From DASZUK01 sp963745595 (GTDB taxonomy: Bacteria > Actinomycetota > Acidimicrobiia > Acidimicrobiales > RAAP-2): 64,000 nucleotides of DNA. The position numbers and the translations under genes are program-made. A model generated the notes under the pieces. That model was given only the letters and a program-made list of their open reading frames with translations. It was not told where the DNA came from and made no database searches. Below are positions 28,805 to 37,294 of the stretch, piece by piece. Position 1 is the stretch's first letter; every line of letters begins with the position of its first letter. The DNA lies in contig CAVUYB010000011.1 in the NCBI GenBank assembly GCA_963745595.1, forward strand, positions 123,393 through 187,392, given 5' to 3'.

Positions 28805-29488
28805 CTACCAATGCCCCCCGGACGGCCGGCTCGACGAGCCGGGCCCGGCCATCTCGGCGAACAGCCGATGGAGCCGACGGTCCCGCGTCAGCTCCGGATG
28901 GAACGCCGTGGCCAACACTGGCCCCTGCCGACAGGCGACCGGGTCCGCGTGGCCGTCCGGCCCGGCGTCCAGCGTCGCCAGCACGTCGACGCCCGGACCG
29001 AGCTCGACGACGACCGGCGCCCGGATGAAGACCGCCGGCATCCGCGCCTCGATACCGGCGCCATCGATGCTGGCGCCATCGAAGTCGGGAGTGTCCAGCC
29101 CGGGAAGGGCCAGTCCGCTCACGGCCAGGCTGGCCTCGAAGGAGAATCGTTGGCGGCCGTAGCCGTTGCGGCGGACCGCACAGTCGAGCACCCCGAACGA
29201 CCGCTGGTCCGGTCGGCCGTCGAGGATCCGCCGGGACAAGAGGACGAGACCGGCGCAGGTGCCGAAGGCCGGGAGGCCGTCGGCCAGCGCGGCGGCGAGC
29301 GGGTCGAAGAGCCCGGACGACTGCAGCAGCATCGAGAGCGTCGTCGACTCCCCCCCGGGCAGCACGATCCCGTCCACCCCGTCCAGCTGCGCCGGCCGGC
29401 GGACGAGACGGGTGGCGACACCGAGCTCGTCGAAGGCGGCCTCGTGCTCACGGACGTCGCCCTGGAGGGCCAGGATGCCGATGGTCAC
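28805..29488 (-). CDS. pdxT: pyridoxal 5'-phosphate synthase glutaminase subunit PdxT
   Basis: Releases ammonia from glutamine for PdxS. Intact, 227 residues, GTG at 29488 (VTIGILALQGDVREHEAAFDELG). Substrate loop is VLPGGESTTLSMLLQSSGL, the nucleophile Cys lies in AFGTCAGLVLLSR, the glutamine-binding region is VRRNGYGRQRFSFEA, and the His-Glu dyad is in ATAFHPELTRDRRLH. The gene follows pdxS by 36 nt, as usual for the ribose-phosphate-dependent (DXP-independent) vitamin B6 route. Confidence 0.94.
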   Translation of the reverse strand: MTIGILALQGDVREHEAAFDELGVATRLVRRPAQLDGVDGIVLPGGESTTLSMLLQSSGLFDPLAAALADGLPAFGTCAGLVLLSRRILDGRPDQRSFGVLDCAVRRNGYGRQRFSFEASLAVSGLALPGLDTPDFDGASIDGAGIEARMPAVFIRAPVVVELGPGVDVLATLDAGPDGHADPVACRQGPVLATAFHPELTRDRRLHRLFAEMAGPGSSSRPSGGHW

Positions 29489-29524
29489 GCGGCAGTCGGG
29501 CGGCAGTCGGGCGGCGGGTGCCGA

Positions 29525-30424
29525 CTACCAGCCGCGGTCGGCCAGCCGGTCGGTCAACTCGGCCACCTGCTGCCCGCGCATCGCATCCCCGAGCCCGGTG
29601 CTCACCTTGGCGACGTGCTCGGCGTCGGCGAAGTGGGTCGTCGCCTCGACGATGGCCCGGGCCCGCCGGGCCGGGTCGTCGCTCTTGAAGATGCCCGAAC
29701 CGACGAAGACGGCCTCGGCGCCGAGCTGCATGACGAGCGACGCGTCGGCCGGCGTCGCGATCCCACCGGCGCAGAAGAGCGGTACCGGCAACCGCCCGGT
29801 CTCGGCGATCTCTTCGACCAGGCCGATCGGTGCCTGCAGCGTCTTGGCCCAGCCGAACAGCTCGGCCCGGTCGGCCTGGGTGATCCGGCGAATGTCGCCG
29901 ACGATCGACCGCAGGTGCCGGACGGCCTCGACGATGTCGCCGGTCCCGGCCTCCCCCTTCGAGCGGATCATCGCCGCGCCCTCCGAGATCCGGCGCAGGG
30001 CCTCGCCGAGGTTGGTCGCACCGCAGACGAACGGGACGGCGAACGCCCACTTGTCGATGTGGTGCGCCTGGTCGGCCGGGGTGAGGACCTCGCTCTCGTC
30101 GACGTAGTCGACTCCCAGTGCCTGCAGCACCTGCGCCTCGGCGAAATGCCCGATCCGGGCCTTGGCCATGACCGGCACCGTGACGGCCTCCTGGATGCCC
30201 TGGATCAGCGCGGGATCGCTCATCCGGGCGACGCCGCCGTCCCGACGGATGTCGGCCGGGACCCGTTCGAGGGCCATCACCGCGACCGCGCCGGCGTCCT
30301 CGGCGATCTTGGCCTGCCCGGCGTCGACGACGTCCATGATGACGCCACCACGCAGCATGTCGGCCAGGCCGCGCTTTACCGTGAAGGTCCCCGTCTCCCG
30401 GGACGTCGGCGATGGCATCGTCAT
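29525..30424 (-). CDS. pdxS: pyridoxal 5'-phosphate synthase lyase subunit PdxS
   Basis: Condenses ribose 5-phosphate, glyceraldehyde 3-phosphate and ammonia into PLP. Intact, 299 residues. TGTFTVKRGLADMLRGGVIMDVV opens the (beta/alpha)8 barrel; the catalytic lysines lie in TVPVMAKARIGHFAEA and in AAMIRSKGEAGTGDIVEAV; the phosphate loops are CAGGIATPADASL and GAEAVFVGSGIFKSDDP. ATG at 30424, with a second ATG at 30418. The most conserved protein of the window and free of frameshifts. Confidence 0.96.
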   Translation of the reverse strand: MTMPSPTSRETGTFTVKRGLADMLRGGVIMDVVDAGQAKIAEDAGAVAVMALERVPADIRRDGGVARMSDPALIQGIQEAVTVPVMAKARIGHFAEAQVLQALGVDYVDESEVLTPADQAHHIDKWAFAVPFVCGATNLGEALRRISEGAAMIRSKGEAGTGDIVEAVRHLRSIVGDIRRITQADRAELFGWAKTLQAPIGLVEEIAETGRLPVPLFCAGGIATPADASLVMQLGAEAVFVGSGIFKSDDPARRARAIVEATTHFADAEHVAKVSTGLGDAMRGQQVAELTDRLADRGW

Positions 30425-30471
30425 CCCACCATCCTACCGAGCCCGCTGCACCGGATAGCGCCGGCGGGCGC

Positions 30472-31794
30472 CTACCACTCGGCCAGGGCGCTCCGACGGA
30501 CAGCCGTGGCGTCGAGCTCGCCCGGGGCCGCGGTCCCGCGGTCGCCGACCATCGGGTCGACCCAGAGCCACCGGGTGGCCGGCCAGCGCCGGCCGGTGAA
30601 GATCGACGTCGCGGCCGGGGGTGGCCCTTGCTGAAGGACGTCCAGCGCCTCGCCGAGGCCGGGCGGGTAGCGCACGGTCAGCGCAGCGAGCTGGTCGGCC
30701 CGGTACTCGCGACCCCGGCCCACCGCGGCGTGCAGGAGCCGGTCGTTGCCGGTCAGCCTGGCCAGCGGTCCGACGACGGCCACGGCGGCAGCCGAGACGA
30801 CGGGGTCGCCCACTTTCACGTGGGCCAGCTCGTGGGCGACGATGCCCTCCATCTCGATGAGGCCGAGCCGATCCTCGAGGCCGCTGGTGACGACGAGGAC
30901 GTTCCGGCCGTGGCGGTCGCCGATCGTGCACGCGTTCGGCACGTGGTCGACGACGATCCACAGTTCGGGTCGGGCCACGCCGAACGACGCGCACAACCCT
31001 TCGACCAGGTTGGCCAGCCTCGGATAGTCGTCCTCGTCGACCGGTCCGCCGCCGAGCGCTCGCAGCGCGACGGTCCGGGCTGACCGCTCGATCGACAGCG
31101 CGACTGCCACGAGCGCGACGACGCCCGCCACCGCACCGATGATCGGTCCGAGCACCGCGCCGAGGATGACCCCGAGCAGCAGGCCCGGCAAGACGCCGCC
31201 GGCCGCGAACAGCCGCCGGGCCCGGCGTCGGTTGGCCCGCACCTCCCGCTGGCCAGCGCCCGCCGCCGTGCCGTCCGTCCCGGTGGACGTCGAGGTCGTG
31301 GCGGCTACCCGAGCGGCGACCGCGGCTTCGGGCCCGCCGGGACGCGGCCGCGACCGGTCGCCCCCCTGCGCCCGAGCCTGGCTCCCCGGGCCGCGCCGGC
31401 TGCCCGACGTCGAGCTGCCCGACCGGGACCGATTGGCCGATCCACCGCTGCGGCCGCCATTGCTCCGGCCACCCGTCGCCCCACCCGATCGGCCCTGGCT
31501 GCCCGATCGGCCCTGGCTGCCCGATCGGCCGCCGCCCGAGCTGCCCGAGCTGCCGGACCGGTTGCCACCGCCGCCGCTGCTGGCCCCACCGCCGCCGCCT
31601 CCGCCGCCGGAACCCCGGGACCGCGACCGATGACGGGACCGGTTCCTCGACGACCCCCCGCCGGACTGGCCACCAGCGCCACCATTGCCGCCGTTGTTGC
31701 TGCCGCCCCCTCCGCCTCCCGGGCGGCGCGCTGCCCCACTGCCGTCGCCGCCGGACGATCCGGGGCGGCCAGGCGTCGACGGTGGCTCGGTCAT
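30472..31794 (-). CDS. M48 (HtpX-like) membrane metallopeptidase with long Gly/Ser/Arg-rich N-terminus
   Basis: 440 residues. The zinc motif HELAH lies in EGIVAHELAHVKVGDP, with the third ligand likely in GREYRADQLAAL. Two membrane helices (AAGGVLPGLLLGVILGAVLG, IIGAVAGVVALVAVALSI) precede the catalytic domain. The first ~190 residues are almost only Gly, Ser, Arg, Asn and Gln, including tandem RSGSQG units; this is not part of the M48 family and should be disordered and strongly basic on the cytoplasmic side. HtpX relatives degrade misfolded membrane proteins. ATG at 31794 is the only good start in frame, but a later start cannot be excluded. It lies 47 nt upstream of pdxS on the same strand. 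Confidence 0.8.
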   Translation of the reverse strand: MTEPPSTPGRPGSSGGDGSGAARRPGGGGGGSNNGGNGGAGGQSGGGSSRNRSRHRSRSRGSGGGGGGGGASSGGGGNRSGSSGSSGGGRSGSQGRSGSQGRSGGATGGRSNGGRSGGSANRSRSGSSTSGSRRGPGSQARAQGGDRSRPRPGGPEAAVAARVAATTSTSTGTDGTAAGAGQREVRANRRRARRLFAAGGVLPGLLLGVILGAVLGPIIGAVAGVVALVAVALSIERSARTVALRALGGGPVDEDDYPRLANLVEGLCASFGVARPELWIVVDHVPNACTIGDRHGRNVLVVTSGLEDRLGLIEMEGIVAHELAHVKVGDPVVSAAAVAVVGPLARLTGNDRLLHAAVGRGREYRADQLAALTVRYPPGLGEALDVLQQGPPPAATSIFTGRRWPATRWLWVDPMVGDRGTAAPGELDATAVRRSALAEW

Positions 31795-31867
31795 GCGCCG
31801 GCCAGATTACCCGCCCCCCGTCCGACCCCTGGGACGGTCGCCGGCACCACCGGCGCGGGCAGAGCCG

Positions 31868-32947
31868 TCAGCCGGCGGCGACTCGCCGGTAGATCTCGGC
31901 GTACCGGCCGGCCAGCCGGGCCATCGACCACTGCCCGGCATAGGCGACGGCGGCCTGGTGGGCCGCCTCCCGGACGGCGCGATCCAGGCTCAGCACACGA
32001 GCGACGGCCTGCCCGAGGGCCAACGGGTCGGCCGGCGGGACGAGAACGGCCTGACCGCCGGCCGCGGCCCGGTACCCGGGGATGTCGGAGGCGACGACGG
32101 TGCACCCGGCGGCCATGCCCTCCAGGAGGACCATGCCGAACGACTCACCACCGAGCGACGGTGCGCAGAGGACGTCCGCGCCGGCCAGCCGGGAGGCCAC
32201 CTCGGCGTCGTTCAGCCGACCCAGCCAATGAACGCGGCCCGATGGCGGGTGGCGACGCCGGAGCTCACCGGTGGCCGGACCGTCGCCGGCGACCCACAGG
32301 ACCGCCGGGTCGGGGACGCCGGCAAAGGCGTCGAGTAGTACGCCGAGTCCCTTGCGCGGCTCGTGGCGGCCGAGGAACAGCACCGTCGGCCCGTCGGTCG
32401 GCCACGGCGGCGCGCCGGCGAACCGCTCGACGTCGACGCCGTTGAAGAGGACGTCGTAGTCCGCACCGGTCGCGGCGCGGATGGTGTCGCGGGCGGCGTC
32501 GGACACCGCACAGCGGGCGGCCAGTTGCCGGTCGGCCCACCGGGCGAGCGGGCCGAGCGAGCGGTAGACCCGACTGTCGCCGGACCGGTGGTACGTGCCG
32601 ACCACCGGCACCGAACCGTGCACGAGACAGCCGTAGCCGACCACCGGCGCCAGCGGCTCGTGGAGATGGACGACGTCGGCGCCGTAGTCCCGGACGAAGC
32701 CGCGAGCCCGCGCCGCCGCTCGCGGCGAGAGCGAGACCGGCGCGACCGAGCCGTTCGACCGGACCGCCCACGTGCGCCCGACGTTGAACGTCGTTCGGTC
32801 GATCGGACCAGGCGGGTGATCGTCGTCGGGGGCGACGACGACGACGTCGTGGCCGACGGCGCGCAACGCGCCGGCCAGCCCCACCGCCTGCCCCTGCACG
32901 CCGCCGGGCCGCGACAGGCTGTACGGACAGACCATCGCCACTCGCAT
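31868..32947 (-). CDS. pimA: GT4 glycosyltransferase, probable phosphatidylinositol mannosyltransferase PimA
   Basis: Intact, 359 residues of GT-B fold. The N-terminus MRVAMVCPYSLSRPGGVQGQ is the PimA-type GGVQ start; VVHLHEPLAPVVGYGCLV and the donor-site half FLGRHEPRKGLGVLLDAF, and the ExFGxxxxE-type loop SLGGESFGMVLLEGMAAG, identify GT4. It adds the first mannose from GDP-mannose to phosphatidylinositol. The order pgsA-acyltransferase-pimA on the minus strand is the same as in mycobacteria and is the main reason for the specific assignment. Confidence 0.85.
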   Translation of the reverse strand: MRVAMVCPYSLSRPGGVQGQAVGLAGALRAVGHDVVVVAPDDDHPPGPIDRTTFNVGRTWAVRSNGSVAPVSLSPRAAARARGFVRDYGADVVHLHEPLAPVVGYGCLVHGSVPVVGTYHRSGDSRVYRSLGPLARWADRQLAARCAVSDAARDTIRAATGADYDVLFNGVDVERFAGAPPWPTDGPTVLFLGRHEPRKGLGVLLDAFAGVPDPAVLWVAGDGPATGELRRRHPPSGRVHWLGRLNDAEVASRLAGADVLCAPSLGGESFGMVLLEGMAAGCTVVASDIPGYRAAAGGQAVLVPPADPLALGQAVARVLSLDRAVREAAHQAAVAYAGQWSMARLAGRYAEIYRRVAAG

Positions 32948-32975
32948 CGCGATCGTTCTCCCGACCGGTCGCCGG

Positions 32976-33971
32976 CTAGCCGCGGCCGCCGGCGTCGGCG
33001 GGCGCGTCGGACAGCGGGACCGCCAGCCCGGCGGGCACGGCTCGGTCCGCCGGCCGGTCGCTCGGCCAGTTCGGCTGGTACATGTGCCACTGTTCCGGGG
33101 CCCGCTGGATGAGCCGCTCGAACTCCTCGGCGATCGCCTGCGTGATCCGGGCGACGTCTTGGCGGAGGCGGCCGGTCCGGCCGGTGTCGAACGGGGCGGA
33201 GATGACGCCCGTGTGAGAGCGCCCGGGCCCGCTGTAGACGGCCGCGGCCACCAGCGCGGCGCCGGTTCGCAGGGCGAGGGTCGCCGGCCCGGCCGGGAAG
33301 GTCGTCTTCTCGCCGAAGAACTCGACCTCGACGCCGTTGCCGACGATGTCGCGGTCGCAGAGGAGCCCGACGAGCCCGCCCTGGCGCAACGTCCGCAACA
33401 CCGTTCCCCCGGATTCCTGGCCGAGGGGGACGATCGTCAGCCCCATCGCCTGGCGCTGCTCGACGAACCAGTCGTAGAGCTCGGGCGGTTCGATCTGCTC
33501 GGCGACGCTCGTCATCGGGTAGCCCCCGGCGGCCAGGAACGTGCCGCCCCACTCCCAGCTGCCGACGTGCGGCAGCACCATGACGACCCCCCGACCGGCG
33601 GCCATGCCCGCCTGCAGGTGCTCGTAGCCTCGCTCGACGAACATGCGTCGGACCACCTCGTCGACCGGCACGCCCGGCAGGCGAGCGCCCTCGACCCAGT
33701 AGCGGGCGTACGCCCGGAACGAACGGACGGCCCATCGCCGGACGACGTCCGGATCGGGGTCGACGACCGGTGACGACGACGCGAGCACCCGCTGCAGATG
33801 GCGGACGCGCAGCTCCTTCGGCCCGGCCGACCGGCGGGCCATGACCTCGCCGACGACCGCCGCCACTACGTCGACCACCGGCTCCGGCACGCGCTGGATC
33901 GCCTCACCGAGACCTCGGTAGACGAGGTACGTCCTCCGGGCCCGAGCCTCCGGCCCGACGAAGCGACGCAC
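32976..33971 (-). CDS. lysophospholipid-type acyltransferase, probable PIM acyltransferase (PatA-like)
   Basis: Htrb/LpxL-like acyltransferase of about 331 residues from GTG 33971, the first start after the pgsA stop. An open frame continues up to ATG 34208, which would add ~80 low-complexity residues overlapping pgsA by 211 nt. The catalytic His-x4-Glu motif is VVMVLPHVGSWEWGGTFLA; GGTVLRTLRQGGLVGLLCDRD and GVEVEFFGEKTTFPAGPATL are family regions, and it ends QWHMYQPNWPS and a polar tail. Sandwiched between pimA and pgsA, it should acylate the phosphatidylinositol mannoside at the inner membrane face. Confidence 0.82.
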   Translation of the reverse strand: MRRFVGPEARARRTYLVYRGLGEAIQRVPEPVVDVVAAVVGEVMARRSAGPKELRVRHLQRVLASSSPVVDPDPDVVRRWAVRSFRAYARYWVEGARLPGVPVDEVVRRMFVERGYEHLQAGMAAGRGVVMVLPHVGSWEWGGTFLAAGGYPMTSVAEQIEPPELYDWFVEQRQAMGLTIVPLGQESGGTVLRTLRQGGLVGLLCDRDIVGNGVEVEFFGEKTTFPAGPATLALRTGAALVAAAVYSGPGRSHTGVISAPFDTGRTGRLRQDVARITQAIAEEFERLIQRAPEQWHMYQPNWPSDRPADRAVPAGLAVPLSDAPADAGGRG

Positions 33972-33997
33972 GGCGGCTGGCGGTCGGCCGGGACCGG

Positions 33998-34916
33998 TCA
34001 GGGCTGGCGACGACCCGTGCCGGGCTGGCGGTCCACCGACCGCGAACCGGCCTGCCGCGAGCCAGGCTGGCGCGAGCTGGGTTGGCGCGAGCCGAACGGT
34101 CGCCCCGAACGCGAACTGGCCGAGCCGGCCCGCTGCTCCCTCGACCAGCGAGCCCGACGGGCCCGGCCGGTCCGGCTGGTCAGTGCCTCTTGGCGACGGG
34201 CTCGCCAACGGGCCAGCGGCTGACCGGCCCGCCCGTCGGCCGCCCGAGCCGACCGGCCCTGCCGGCGGGCCCGCCAGCGGGAATCCGTCCCGGCCGCGAC
34301 GACCGGGCCCCCGGAACCCTCGGCTCGCACCGGGCCGTCCGCGGCTTTCCAGACCCGGACGAACCGGTTGACGCCGGTGAGCACGGTCAGGACGAGCAGG
34401 ACCCAGAGCACCGGGACCAGCAGCCAGGACGCCAGGAAGCCGACGCCCAGCAGGATCATCCGCTCGGCCCGCTCCATCAGGCCGCCCTTGGCGGCCGAGA
34501 TGCCGAGCGCCTCGGCCTTGGCCCGCTCGTACGAGACGAGCGAGGCGGCGCCGAGGACGGCCAGCGGCAACAGGACGTCAGTAGCCCTTGTGGGCCGAGA
34601 CGAGGTACCAGGCGACACCACCCATCAGGACGGCGTCGGCCACCCGGTCGGTCACCGAGTCGAAGAACGCGCCACGGACCGACGCCGTCCCCCCGGCCTT
34701 GGCCACCGGGCCGTCGAGCAGGTCGTGGAAACCGGTCAGCGCCAGCAGCGGGATACCGATCAGTAGGTGCCCGGTGCCGACCGCGACCGCGGTCGCCACC
34801 GCGAAGACGAGACCCGACGCGGTAAGGACGTCGGCCGTCACTCCCCATCGGACCAGGGTCTTGCCGACCGGTCCCGTGTTCCGGTCCACCGCGGTGCGCC
34901 AGCGACCGTCGAACAT
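33998..34916 (-). CDS. pgsA: CDP-alcohol phosphatidyltransferase, probable phosphatidylinositol(-phosphate) synthase (frameshifted)
   Basis: Makes the phosphatidylinositol precursor at the membrane. ATG at 34916 (MFDGRWRTAVDRNTGPVGKTLVRWG). The CDP-alcohol motif is FHDLLDGPVAKAGGTASVRG followed by AFFDSVTDRVADA: all four aspartates are present, with Lys replacing the usual Arg of the AR pair. One extra base at ~34577 (HKGY stop; corrected DVLLPLAVLGAASLVSYERAKAEALG) splits it. After the last helix (MILLGVGFLASWLLVPVLWVLLVL) comes a ~115-residue arginine/serine/glutamine-rich tail built of imperfect repeats such as SRQPSSRQPGSRQAGSR; a hidden frameshift there could explain the tail. Confidence 0.85.
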
Positions 34917-35002
34917 GCAGGCTCCTCTGGTTGCCCTACCGGTGTGCTGAGGGCCGGTGCCCGAGACACCAAAGGGAAATCGTACCATCCGCTTCCCGCC
35001 GG

Positions 35003-35038
35003 CCTCCGGTTTCCCGCCCGTTCTCCTCCAGTTTCCCC
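35003..35038. promoter_or_regulatory. 14-bp direct repeats in pgsA/EF-G2 divergent promoter region
   Basis: CCTCCGGTTTCCCG (35003-35016) and CCTCCAGTTTCCCC (35025-35038) repeat with a 22-bp period, two DNA helical turns. A weaker copy, CCGCTTCCCG, lies at 34989-34998. They occupy the 270-bp gap between pgsA and the EF-G2 gene, which otherwise holds only G/C-rich sequence. An activator or repressor binding tandem sites is possible. Confidence 0.35.
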
Positions 35039-35186
35039 ACCCCGGACGCCCGGTCGGCGAGGCTCGACCGGCGGCGTCGCGCCCGGTCGCCGAGGCCGGG
35101 CACGGTCGGGTCGCCGCGCCGTAAGCTCCGGGGACAGGCAGTCGGGAGGGGGTCCCCCGGCGCTGCCCACGTGGGGAGGTACGGAC

Positions 35187-37294
35187 GTGCCACACCGGTC
35201 GCCGTCGGACATCCGGAACGTGGCCCTGGTCGGTCACCACGGCGCCGGGAAGACCACGCTGGCCGAGGCCCTACTGGTGGCCACCGGCGCCATTCCCCGC
35301 CAGGGCTCGGTCGAACGGGGCACGACGGTCTGCGACTTCGAGCCGGAGGAGACGTCGCGCCAGCTCTCGGTCTCGTTGGCCATCGCCCCGTTCGACGTCG
35401 ACGGCGTCCGCGTCAACCTGCTCGACGCCCCCGGCTACGCCGACTTCGCCGCCGATGTCCAGCTCGCCCTGACGCTGGCCGATATGGCGGTCGTCGTCGT
35501 CAGCGCCACCGACGGCGTCCAGGCCCAGACCGAGGACGCCTGGCGGGCCGCGGCCGCTCTCGGCCTGCCCCGGGTCGTCGTCGTCGACAAGCTCGACCGC
35601 GAGCGGGCCGACTTCGACCGGACGCTGGCCGAGATCCGCCGGGCGTTCGGGGCCGGGATCGCCCCCGTCGAGCTGCCGATCGGCGCCGAGTCGGCGTTCC
35701 GCGGCGTCATCGATCTGCTCGACGACACGGCCACCGTCTACGAACCGGGGGCCGGCCCGCCGGTGGCCGGCGTCGAGGGCCCGATCCCCGACGACCTGGC
35801 GACCACCGAGCACGAGGTCCACGAGCAGCTCGTCGAGGGCATCGTCGTCGGCGACGACGACCTGATGACGCGCTACCTCGACGGCGAGACGATCGCCCGG
35901 TCCGAGCTCGAAGCCAGCCTGGCCGGCGGGGTCGCCGCCGGCGCGGTCTTCCCGGTGCTGTGCTGCTCGGGCGCGACCGGCGTCGGCGTCGACCGGCTGG
36001 CCCGCCTGCTCGTCGAGCTCTGCCCGCCGGCCGGCCGGCACCGGCCGGTCACCGTCCGGGCCGGCGAGGGCACGGTCGACGTGCCGTGCGACCCCGACGG
36101 CCAGCCGCTCCTCGTCGTGGCCAAGACGCTGTCGGACCACCACACCGGGAAGGTCTCGCTCTGCAAGGTGCTCTCCGGCACCATCCGGCCCGACGCCGTC
36201 CTGACGAACCCCCGGACCCGCGCCGACGAACGCCTGCACGTGCTCCAGGTCCTGCGCGGCCACGACGCGACGACCGTCGACGAGGCCGTCGCCGGGGATC
36301 TCGTCGCCGTGCCCCGCCTGGCCGGAACGGTCTCGGGGGACACGCTGGCGCCGAAGGGCTCACCGGTCGTCGTCGAGCTCCCGCATCCCGGGCCGCCGCC
36401 GCTGTCGGTCGCCGTCCGGCCGGCATCCCGCAACGACGACGACAAGCTCATGTCGGCCATCCAACGGCTCTGCGAGGAGGACGCGTCGCTGCGGGTCTCC
36501 CGCGACGACGAGACGCACCAGACCGTCCTCGGCGTCACCGGTGAGGTCCACCTGGCCGTGACCCTCGAACGGCTCAGTCGCAAGTTCGGCGTCTCCGTCG
36601 AGCGGGAGGACGTCGTCGTCCCCTACCGCGAGACCATCGCCGGCCCGGCCGCCGCCGAGGGCCGCCACAAGAAGCAGTCGGGCGGCCACGGCCAGTTCGG
36701 CGTCTGCCACCTGCGGATCGAGCCGCTCGGCCGCGGCGACGGGTTCGCCTTCCACGACGAGGTCGTCGGCGGGGCCATCCCCCGCCAGTACATCCCGGCC
36801 GTCGAGAAGGGCGTCGTCGAGGCGATGGCCCAGGGCGGCGCGTTCGGCTACCCGGTCGTCGACGTCGCGGTGACCGTCGACGACGGCAAGTACCACTCCG
36901 TCGACTCGTCGGAGATGGCCTTCAAGATGGCCGGCATCCTGGCCTTCCGCCAGGCCGCCGCCGAGGCCGGGCCGGTCCTGCTCGAACCGATCTCCCGGGT
37001 CACCGTCACCGTCCCGGCCGAACTGCAGGGCGACGTGCTCGGCGACCTCCACGCCCGCCGGGCCCGCATCCAGGGCACCGAGGTCACCGACGACGGCCTG
37101 CAGACCGTCATCGCGCTCGTCCCGACGGCCGAGCTCGCCCACTACGCGGTCGACCTCCGGGCCATCACCGGCGGCCGCGGCCGGTTCCGGGCCGAGCACG
37201 ACCACTACGACGCCGTCCCGGACCACCTCGTCGCCGGGCTCGTCCCGGACCGCCTGTCGACGTCCGAACAGTGGCCGACGGCGGTACCGGATGA
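35187..37294 (+). CDS. elongation factor G-like protein EF-G2
   Basis: Translational GTPase of ~702 residues. GTG at 35187 follows GGGGAGGT by 7 nt. G1 is VALVGHHGAGKTTLAEALL, G3 LLDAPGYADFAADV, G4 VVVVDKLDRERADF (Asp instead of Asn of the usual NKxD). Later EF-G domains: SVAVRPASRNDDDKLMSAIQRL, GEVHLAVTLERLSRKFGV, HKKQSGGHGQFGVCHLRIEP and VTVPAELQGDVLGDLHARRARIQGTE. The given frame runs on to 37490, but family-like sequence stops near 37285; I infer a small indel and a TGA at 37292-37294 overlapping the next ATG. The paralogue EF-G2 lacks a firmly known cellular job; it is not the main EF-G, which sits with rpsL/rpsG elsewhere. Confidence 0.82.
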
